From NCBI GenBank assembly GCA_947054185.1, contig CAMRVW010000089.1, positions 1-9,716 of the forward strand: DNA of 9,716 bases, read 5' to 3'. A program made the translations under genes and the position numbers. Position 1 is the stretch's first letter. The number at the start of each line of letters is the position of its first letter. A model generated the notes under the pieces. It saw nothing but the letters and a program-made list of their open reading frames with translations, was not told the DNA's origin and did not search any database. Source of the DNA: an uncultured Rikenellaceae bacterium (GTDB lineage Bacteria; Bacteroidota; Bacteroidia; Bacteroidales; Rikenellaceae). Below, one piece after another: positions 1 to 5,358 of this stretch.

Positions 1-42
1 TTATGACATATCTGTACTTTACCTTAGTTGTTCCTCAATATC

Positions 43-91
43 TCAAATCGGGGTCTGTGACCCCTCCCCCGGAAGGGCCGCCGGAGGCAGT
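43..91 (-). repeat. 49-bp REP-like repeat, left copy
   Basis: This GC-rich block matches the reverse complement of 9662-9710 at 48 of 49 positions. Read on the minus strand it lies about 80 nt after the patatin stop codon, in the same orientation relative to that gene as the right copy is to the glycogen gene. It contains a perfect 6-bp stem (GGGGTC/GACCCC) with a 3-nt loop at 50-64, and C-rich and G-rich tracts that could pair as a second stem. The single mismatch between copies (position 56) is in the loop. It is probably a dispersed intergenic element of the REP type. No transposase or coding capacity is visible. The stretch 1-42 holds nothing recognisable. Confidence 0.85.
50..64 (-). terminator. 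possible terminator hairpin after patatin gene (inside repeat)
   Basis: On the minus strand GGGGTC-ACA-GACCCC forms a 6-bp GC-rich stem, followed by the mildly U-rich GATTTGAGATATT. The position downstream of the patatin stop suits a terminator, but the tail is not a clean U-run, so this is only a candidate. Confidence 0.3.
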
Positions 92-143
92 TCCCGCAAA
101 CCAAAACGGCAGTGCCGCAAAATAAACATCAGTTCCCGCAGAA
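88..143. repeat. three degenerate tandem units, about 21 bp each
   Basis: Three related cores follow one another: CAGTTCCCGCAAA at 88-100, CAGTGCCGCAAAA at 110-122 and CAGTTCCCGCAGAA at 130-143, with start-to-start spacing of 22 and 20 bp. The first overlaps the end of the 49-bp repeat. The right-hand repeat carries only one comparable unit just outside it (minus-strand-equivalent TTATTTTGC-GGCACTGCC), so the left locus appears to have extra copies of the edge of the element. They lie between the patatin stop codon and the repeat. No function is assigned. Confidence 0.55.
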
Positions 144-170
144 TAGATGCCGTTTGGCAACCCTGCACTG

Positions 171-2582
171 TCAGAGCACTATTCCTTTTGGTTTGAAGAG
201 CAGTACGCCTATGTTGAACATTACATAGTTGCGTCTCATTTGCGAGAGGGTGTAATAGGAGTAAGAGAGGCTTATGGGTCCTATCAGCGATTGATATACT
301 ATGGATGCGTCGACGATGTATTTCATGTTGGAGCGGAGGTTGCGCCAGTTTTCCAGATTGGGTTTGAAGCAATATGCCGAAGCCCTGAGATACACCTCGT
401 TGCTGACCTTGAATATGGGCATTATTCCGGCGGCTATATAGCTGTTGTTGTGAAACTCGGGTGTGAAGAGAGTCTTGCTGTGGGCCGTGGGTGTGAATGC
501 AGGTGCGGCCACGGCGGCTATATAGCTGTTGGAGTAACGGGGAGTCATTGAGTATATGCCGTCGATGCTGTAACCGATGTTGAAGTGGCGTCCCAATACA
601 AAATATTCGTCACGTGAGAAGCGGGCACCTGCCCAAAAGCTGCGGTGGAACGACAGGTCAAATCCTTGGTCCATCGAGAAAGAGCCCGGCTGATACTTCT
701 CTCTCTGGGAAGTGGCAAAGAGAGAGATGTTCTGATAGAGTCCCTGTGTGGGATATACGGGATAGTTGAGCGAGTTGCGCACCAGTGACATGTTGGCGGT
801 GAAGTAATTGAAGCTCGATATGTCGTATGTCTGGTTGTCGGCAACCGCCTGTGCCGGAAAGTAACCGTAACGGTCGTGCCCCAGGGCGGCGCGCAGTTCC
901 AATTTGGATAGCCGGCCCACGGGGGTACCTATAGATGCGCTCAGATACAGGTCATTGTAACGCAGATAGTGTTGCGACGGCTTTTTGTATGTGATGCTTT
1001 GGGTGTTGCCGCGGCCATAGTCGTAAAAGTTGTACGACAGTGCGCTCTCGACATAAAAGGGAGTGCGGCCGCCGTAAAAGTTGAAGCGTGACGACAGCTG
1101 TGCGGCAGAATAGAAGCTGCCTATGTAACCGTCGAGCGTTGCCGTGAGGCTTATGCGCTCGAGGTCGTGGTATTGGAAGCCGAGATAGGCCTGGTTGACC
1201 GATGTCGATGATATGTTGACTCCGAGCATGGCTTTGAAGTCGGGCTTGTTGTGCATGTGCAGGCGCAGGCGGTAACCGTCGAGGGAGTCGGAATATTGCG
1301 CCACGGGCAGTCCGCAGGTGAGAAAGCCTTCGGATAGTATCTTGAAGTAATCGGCCTTGAAGGTGTCCATGTCTATCTCCTCGTCTTGACCGTCGCCGTT
1401 GCGGTCTGAGAGCTGTCGTTTGATATACATCTTCTGTGCGGGGGTGAGACCGTCTATCTTAAGCGATTTTATCTTCTCTTCGGGCAGCCTCGAGCGGTAA
1501 AAGGCGCGCATGTCTTCAACCCTCTCTTTGGGTACGCGTCGTTTTATGCGCTCCATTATCACGGGCATGGAGGCTATGGCGTCGTCATAACCGCGGCTTA
1601 TGATATACTCGGCCTTGCGGAAGTCCATGACCCCCACGTCCATGGCGCGCGATATGGTTATGCCTATCGAGTCGGGTATGGAGTAATCGGTCTTGTTGGT
1701 GGTGAGCATCTCTATTTGGCCCGAGAAGGTCGATATGTCTGGTTTGCCTGATACGCATACGCTGCCTATGAGTATGTCGGGCGAGAACTCGGTCAAGGTC
1801 TCACGCCATGGATAGTTGTTGACGATGCCGCCGTCATACATGAGCATGGAGTCGACGGCAACGGGCGGGAACACCAGCGGTATGGCCATGGATGAACGTA
1901 TGGCGGTGCCCAGGTCGCCCGACGACCACAGATGGGGCGTTTTGCCGTATATGTTGGTCGACACGCAGCGGAAAGGGACGAACAGCTTGTTGAAATCGCC
2001 GCCCGAGTATGCTGTCGAAGAGGTGAAATAGGCGAGCATGGCCACGTCGAGTGATGTGGTGCTGATGAGCGACATGGAGGGCGACGACTCCTTGGATGCA
2101 CCCTGACGCGAGAACGAGAAGGCTATGCGTCCTTTGGGCTTGCGCCTCACGGTGTCAGAGGGCACGGATGCATACCAGAGGCTGTCGTTATATATGAGGT
2201 GCTCGTCGAGCAGGTCGGAGCGGTCGACGTTGAAGTCTATGTTTATCTGTGAGGGGTTGGCCGGCTGTTTCTTGTAAAAATATAGATACCTGTCTTCTAT
2301 CTTGCCCGATACCCACGAGAGCACCTCGGGTGAGTTGAATATCTCCTCCATCTGCTCGGGAGAGTATCCCGCCGCATAAAGCCCTCCTATGATGGCACCC
2401 ATTGATGTGCCGGTTATATAATCGACGGGCACACCGTTCTCTTCCAGCGCTTTGAGCACGCCTATGTGGTAAAGACCCTTGGCGCCGCCGCCACTGAGCA
2501 CCACTCCCACATTCTGTGACAGGGCGGGGATTGAGATGACAATAAAGGCCAATAGTGCCGTCAGTCTGATTATCTTTTTCAT
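171..2582 (-). CDS. patatin-like phospholipase with POTRA-like and outer-membrane beta-barrel domains (PlpD/FplA-like)
   Basis: Predicted outer-membrane lipid hydrolase of 803 aa. The ATG at 2582 is chosen because it starts a lysine-plus-hydrophobic signal peptide (MKKIIRLTALLA..., cleavage near residue 23) directly before the patatin domain. The reading frame stays open upstream to 2774, but that extension looks non-coding. Visible motifs are the oxyanion loop GGGAKG (31-36), the nucleophile elbow GTSMG with Ser60, and the dyad aspartate Asp250 in DGG, so the catalytic set is complete. A POTRA-like segment spans roughly 370-450, and alternating aromatic beta-strands fill about 460-803. This order is that of type Vd autotransporters such as Pseudomonas PlpD and Fusobacterium FplA, which are phospholipases A1, although this protein is somewhat longer than PlpD. 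Whether the catalytic domain faces the surface or the periplasm is not settled by sequence. Oddities are a DRNGDG calcium-loop-like motif at 393-398 and a 20-bp internal direct repeat. It is divergent from prfA with no evident functional tie. Confidence 0.9.
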   Translation of the reverse strand: MKKIIRLTALLAFIVISIPALSQNVGVVLSGGGAKGLYHIGVLKALEENGVPVDYITGTSMGAIIGGLYAAGYSPEQMEEIFNSPEVLSWVSGKIEDRYLYFYKKQPANPSQINIDFNVDRSDLLDEHLIYNDSLWYASVPSDTVRRKPKGRIAFSFSRQGASKESSPSMSLISTTSLDVAMLAYFTSSTAYSGGDFNKLFVPFRCVSTNIYGKTPHLWSSGDLGTAIRSSMAIPLVFPPVAVDSMLMYDGGIVNNYPWRETLTEFSPDILIGSVCVSGKPDISTFSGQIEMLTTNKTDYSIPDSIGITISRAMDVGVMDFRKAEYIISRGYDDAIASMPVIMERIKRRVPKERVEDMRAFYRSRLPEEKIKSLKIDGLTPAQKMYIKRQLSDRNGDGQDEEIDMDTFKADYFKILSEGFLTCGLPVAQYSDSLDGYRLRLHMHNKPDFKAMLGVNISSTSVNQAYLGFQYHDLERISLTATLDGYIGSFYSAAQLSSRFNFYGGRTPFYVESALSYNFYDYGRGNTQSITYKKPSQHYLRYNDLYLSASIGTPVGRLSKLELRAALGHDRYGYFPAQAVADNQTYDISSFNYFTANMSLVRNSLNYPVYPTQGLYQNISLFATSQREKYQPGSFSMDQGFDLSFHRSFWAGARFSRDEYFVLGRHFNIGYSIDGIYSMTPRYSNSYIAAVAAPAFTPTAHSKTLFTPEFHNNSYIAAGIMPIFKVSNEVYLRASAYCFKPNLENWRNLRSNMKYIVDASIVYQSLIGPISLSYSYYTLSQMRRNYVMFNIGVLLFKPKGIVL

Positions 2583-2647
2583 AACTTTTCGATAAACGTC
2601 GGTTCGACGGGCGGTTCCTGCGGGTGAAAAGAGCCGATCCGATGCCC

Positions 2648-2655
2648 CAAAAATA
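2648..2655 (-). promoter_or_regulatory. candidate -7 box for the patatin gene
   Basis: On the minus strand TATTTTTG fits the Bacteroidetes -7 consensus TAnnTTTG and lies 66 nt before the patatin start. The tetramer at the expected -33 position (2675-2678) reads CACC, not TTTG, so only half of the promoter is recognisable. Confidence 0.35.
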
Positions 2656-2759
2656 AGTAATATTAGCCTAATGTGGTGTTTGAGGTCTGAAAAATACCAA
2701 CAAAACCCTGAAAACGGAGTATTGTTCAAGGTCGGTGTTGTCGTATATGTGGCTGGTGC

Positions 2760-2790
2760 TTTGAAAATTGGCAAAAAAAGACTATTTTTG
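2760..2790 (+). promoter_or_regulatory. Bacteroidetes-type promoter for prfA
   Basis: A perfect -33 TTTG (2760-2763) and a perfect -7 TATTTTTG (2783-2790; consensus TAnnTTTG) are separated by 19 nt. Transcription should start near 2795, leaving a leader of about 45 nt before prfA. The same spacing recurs at 5258-5288. Confidence 0.8.
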
Positions 2791-2794
2791 CCAC

Positions 2795-2817
2795 GCGCAG
2801 GGTGATGCCCTTTGCGC
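2795..2817 (+). promoter_or_regulatory. hairpin at the 5' end of the prfA leader
   Basis: GCGCA (2795-2799) pairs with TGCGC (2813-2817) and GGG (2800-2802) with CCC (2808-2810), giving eight GC-rich pairs around loop TGATG with a TT bulge on the 3' side. It would lie almost at the mRNA 5' end predicted from the promoter and end 22 nt before the prfA ATG. It may protect the transcript or affect initiation. There is no U-run after it, so it is not an obvious terminator or attenuator. Confidence 0.5.
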
Positions 2818-2839
2818 AGAGAATGAAAAAATATAAGAT

Positions 2840-3928
2840 ATGGCAGATAAATCTATGTTGTCCAAGTTAGAGGGCATAAAGGCTAAATATGAAACCATCG
2901 CCGAGCAGATAACCGACCCTGAGGTCATGTCTGACATGAAGCGTTATGTGCAGCTCAACAAGGAGTATAAGGAGTTGGGCCCCGTGGTTGAGGCAAGCGA
3001 GCGTTACCGTATCGCCCTTAGCAACCTCGAAGAGGCCAAAGAGCTGCTTGCCGTCGAGAAAGACGATGAGATGCGTGAGATGGCCAAGGGCGAGATAGAG
3101 ACGCTCGAGCCGCAGATAGAGGCTCTTGAAGAGGAGATAAAGCTGATGCTCATACCGGCCGACCCGCAAGACTCCAAGAATGCCATATTAGAGATACGCG
3201 GCGGTGCCGGCGGCGATGAGGCTGCCATTTTTGCGGGCGACCTGTTGCGCATGTACACGCGTTATTTCGAGAAGAAAGGGTGGAGGTGCGAGACCACGAG
3301 CGTGAGTGAGGGCACCGCCGGCGGATATAAGGAGATCGTGCTCAAGGTGAGCGGCGAGAGCGTGTACGGCACCCTCAAATATGAGTCGGGCGTACATCGT
3401 GTTCAGCGTGTGCCTCAGACCGAGACACAGGGCCGTGTTCACACCTCGGCAGCGTCGGTGGCGGTATTGCCCGAGGCGGAGGAGTTCGACATAGACCTTA
3501 AGATGGAGGATATACGCAAAGACACATTCTGTGCGTCGGGTCCCGGAGGCCAGTCGGTCAACACCACCTATTCCGCCATACGTCTGACCCACATACCCAC
3601 GGGCATCGTGGTGCAGTGCCAAGACCAGAAATCACAGCTCAAAAACTTTGACAAGGCCCTTGAGGAGTTGCGTACGCGCATTTACAACCTCGAGTATCAG
3701 AAATATCTCGACGAAATATCGTCCAAGCGCAAGACCATGGTGTCGACCGGCGACAGGTCGGCCAAGATACGCACTTACAACTATCCTCAGGGGCGTGTAA
3801 CCGACCACCGCATCAACCTCACACTCTATAACCTTGCCGCCATAATGGACGGCGACATTCAGGAGATAATAGACAAGCTCCAGTTTGCCGAGAACGCCGA
3901 GCGCCTTAAAGCCGCGGCTGAAGAATAA
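2840..3928 (+). CDS. prfA: peptide chain release factor 1 (RF1)
   Basis: This gene encodes the cytoplasmic class-I release factor that recognises UAA and UAG in the ribosomal A site and triggers peptidyl-tRNA hydrolysis. The 362-aa product has the usual full length. An alpha-helical N-terminal domain fills about 1-105, followed by the acidic GGAGGDEAA motif (121-129), the stop-codon-reading PxT tripeptide as PQT (192-194) within RVPQTETQGRVHTS, and the catalytic GGQ (236-238) in SGPGGQSVNTT. PxT followed by GRVHTS marks RF1; RF2 has SPF at this place. The glutamine (the position is Ala in E. coli, Val in Thermus) is mildly unusual but within a variable site. The ATG at 2840 gives the standard N terminus. 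No Shine-Dalgarno sequence is seen, and an A-rich run precedes the start, as is normal in Bacteroidetes. Its promoter is at 2760-2790. The methyltransferase gene prmC, often adjacent in other phyla, is absent from the window. Confidence 0.98.
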   Translation: MADKSMLSKLEGIKAKYETIAEQITDPEVMSDMKRYVQLNKEYKELGPVVEASERYRIALSNLEEAKELLAVEKDDEMREMAKGEIETLEPQIEALEEEIKLMLIPADPQDSKNAILEIRGGAGGDEAAIFAGDLLRMYTRYFEKKGWRCETTSVSEGTAGGYKEIVLKVSGESVYGTLKYESGVHRVQRVPQTETQGRVHTSAASVAVLPEAEEFDIDLKMEDIRKDTFCASGPGGQSVNTTYSAIRLTHIPTGIVVQCQDQKSQLKNFDKALEELRTRIYNLEYQKYLDEISSKRKTMVSTGDRSAKIRTYNYPQGRVTDHRINLTLYNLAAIMDGDIQEIIDKLQFAENAERLKAAAEE

Positions 3929-4214
3929 CGCCTCGGGAGCTTTCTTCGGAGGTGCCGGCTTCTGGAGGATATTTCCGGCGGGGCGGTGTTCCAGAGGGGA
4001 GGCGTGGCATTTACGGTGGTATTTTCAAATGGCGATTCCGAGGGAGTGGAGAGAGCCATGTGGCTGTTGGGGTGGTAAGGCGGCGTGGCTTTGCGTTGGC
4101 GGGTGGTGTGAACGTGACGGTTTCAGTGCCATGGTGTCCGCGCGAGGGGATCGGATGGCTGTACAGCATGGCGTTGGGGAGCAAGGGTGGCACAGGTTTC
4201 GTTAAAATCAAAAA
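3929..4214 (+). other. 286-nt G-rich spacer between prfA and pyrF, no credible gene
   Basis: By hand count the plus strand has 118 G and 51 C (GC skew about 0.40). A GTG-started frame at 3952-4218 ends in an ATGA overlap with the pyrF start, but its glycine/arginine-rich translation resembles no family I know and other frames are open too. No TAnnTTTG promoter with a matching -33 box and no hairpin plus U-run was found, so prfA and pyrF may be co-transcribed through it. It may be a decayed gene or unconstrained DNA. Confidence 0.6.
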
Positions 4215-5048
4215 ATGACGGTTATGACATCGGAAGAGTTATTCGGGCAGATAGTTGCCAAGAGGAGTTTTTTGTGCGTGGGGTTAGATACCGACACACG
4301 CAAATTGCCCGGCCATTTGAGCAAGGACGGCGAGGGGGTGTTTGAGTTCAACCGCGCCATAATAGATGCCACAGCCGCCTATTCGGTTGCATACAAGCCC
4401 AACCTCGCCTTTTACGAGGCGGCAGGCATAGAGGGGTGGCGCGCATTCGAGCGCACGGTGGAGTATATACGCAACCAATATCCCGAGATATTCATAATTG
4501 CCGATGCCAAACGCGGCGACATAGGCAACACCTCAAAGATGTATGCCCGCACCTTTTTCGAGGAGGTCGACGTGGACGCGGTGACCCTGTCGCCCTATAT
4601 GGGGTTTGACACCGTGTCGCCGTTTCTTGACTATGAGGGTCGCTGGGCGGTGTTGCTGGCCCTTACCTCCAATCCATCCGCATCCGATTTCGAGATGGAG
4701 GAGACACTCTCGGGCCGGAGGCTCTATCAGACTGTTTTGAGCAAGTCGAGCAGTTGGGGCAATGTCGACAACATGATGTATGTGGTGGGAGCCACCAAAG
4801 CCGACATGTTGGGCGATGTGCGCAAGATAGTGCCCGACCATTTCCTGCTGGTGCCCGGTGTCGGCGCGCAGGGTGGCAGCCTGGAGGACGTGGCCCGTTA
4901 CGGTATGAACAAAAAGTGCGGATTGCTTGTCAATTCGTCGAGGGGCATAATTTACGCCGACTCGTCGGCAGGTTTTGCCGATGCGGCAAAAGAGGCTGCC
5001 CGTCGGATGCGCGATCAGATGGCGGCACTTTTGGACAAGTACCTTTAG
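4215..5048 (+). CDS. pyrF: orotidine 5'-phosphate decarboxylase, group 2
   Basis: Catalyses the last step of de novo UMP synthesis, decarboxylating OMP, as a cytoplasmic TIM-barrel enzyme. The 277-aa length and motifs fit the longer group-2 (mycobacterial-type) family and not the shorter E. coli type. Visible motifs are GLDTD (23-27), KPNLAFYE (61-68), the catalytic Lys/Asp cluster DAKRGDIGNT (97-106), the phosphate-loop PGVGAQGG (214-221) and VNSSRGI (239-245). All key residues are present. Two starts are possible. The ATG at 4215, preceded by an A-rich run, is used here; the ATG at 4224 (three codons later) would also give a normal N terminus. It follows prfA in the same direction without a clear promoter of its own, so read-through from prfA is likely. 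The prfA-pyrF pairing is, as I recall, common in Bacteroides relatives. Confidence 0.97.
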   Translation: MTVMTSEELFGQIVAKRSFLCVGLDTDTRKLPGHLSKDGEGVFEFNRAIIDATAAYSVAYKPNLAFYEAAGIEGWRAFERTVEYIRNQYPEIFIIADAKRGDIGNTSKMYARTFFEEVDVDAVTLSPYMGFDTVSPFLDYEGRWAVLLALTSNPSASDFEMEETLSGRRLYQTVLSKSSSWGNVDNMMYVVGATKADMLGDVRKIVPDHFLLVPGVGAQGGSLEDVARYGMNKKCGLLVNSSRGIIYADSSAGFADAAKEAARRMRDQMAALLDKYL

Positions 5049-5257
5049 CGGCCGGTTTTTTAAGCCCTTGGCGTTGTGAGGGGGCTGACAGGGAGGGAGT
5101 GACGTGCCGGAGATACGTGACAGGGGCGTTGAGGCCTCGGCGGCCAGGGGGGGCATGGGTGTCGGGCTTATAAGTTGAGGCGGCGTAAAGAGGAGCGCCA
5201 GAGCGATGGATGAGGCCCTTACGATGGTGTGCAGAGCGTCATGCCGCGGGAAAATTA
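5049..5257 (+). other. G-rich spacer after pyrF, no credible gene
   Basis: No gene, tRNA or known RNA was recognised in this stretch. Positions 5049-5250 contain 90 G and 40 C on the plus strand (skew about 0.38), very like the spacer before pyrF. A T6 run follows the pyrF stop at 5056-5061, but only a 6-nt palindrome precedes it. A weak 7-pair stem (about 5063-5086, AGCCC with GGGCT plus G-U pairs) has no U-run, so no terminator is called. Confidence 0.5.
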
Positions 5258-5288
5258 GTTGCAATCATGGGAAAAATAATTACCTTTG
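5258..5288 (+). promoter_or_regulatory. Bacteroidetes-type promoter for the glycogen synthase-phosphorylase gene
   Basis: The -33 element GTTG (5258-5261) and a perfect -7 TACCTTTG (5281-5288) are 19 nt apart, the same geometry as the prfA promoter. The predicted start near 5294 leaves a leader of about 65 nt that lacks a Shine-Dalgarno sequence and has no strong hairpin. This marks the glucan gene as its own transcription unit, not part of the pyrF transcript. Confidence 0.75.
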
Positions 5289-5358
5289 GGGTTTCTTAGC
5301 ACCCGAGAACAGGGTAATGTCAAGATAAAGTAATTGAGAAACAATAGCTTAACCCAAT

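Noticed and set aside
2583..2774. 64-residue N-terminal extension of the patatin protein in the same frame.
   Set aside because: The extension precedes a clear signal peptide, covers the candidate -7 box and has an unlikely composition for an exported protein. The ATG at 2582 is a much better start.
4084..4092. TGGCTTTG-like sequence as a -7 box for pyrF.
   Set aside because: It misses the invariant A of TAnnTTTG and has no TTTG at the proper upstream distance.
3952..4218. An 88-codon frame whose stop overlaps the pyrF start as ATGA, as in a coupled small gene.
   Set aside because: It needs a GTG start, its translation has no recognisable domain or coding-like composition, and other frames over the same G-rich spacer are equally open. 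The overlap is most likely chance.
5056..5086. Intrinsic terminator after pyrF.
   Set aside because: The T-run follows only a 6-nt palindrome, and the longer stem that follows has G-U pairs and no U-run.
4533..5264. A 243-codon minus-strand frame across pyrF and the following spacer.
   Set aside because: It is mostly antisense to conserved pyrF codons, without motifs, signal peptide or initiation context.
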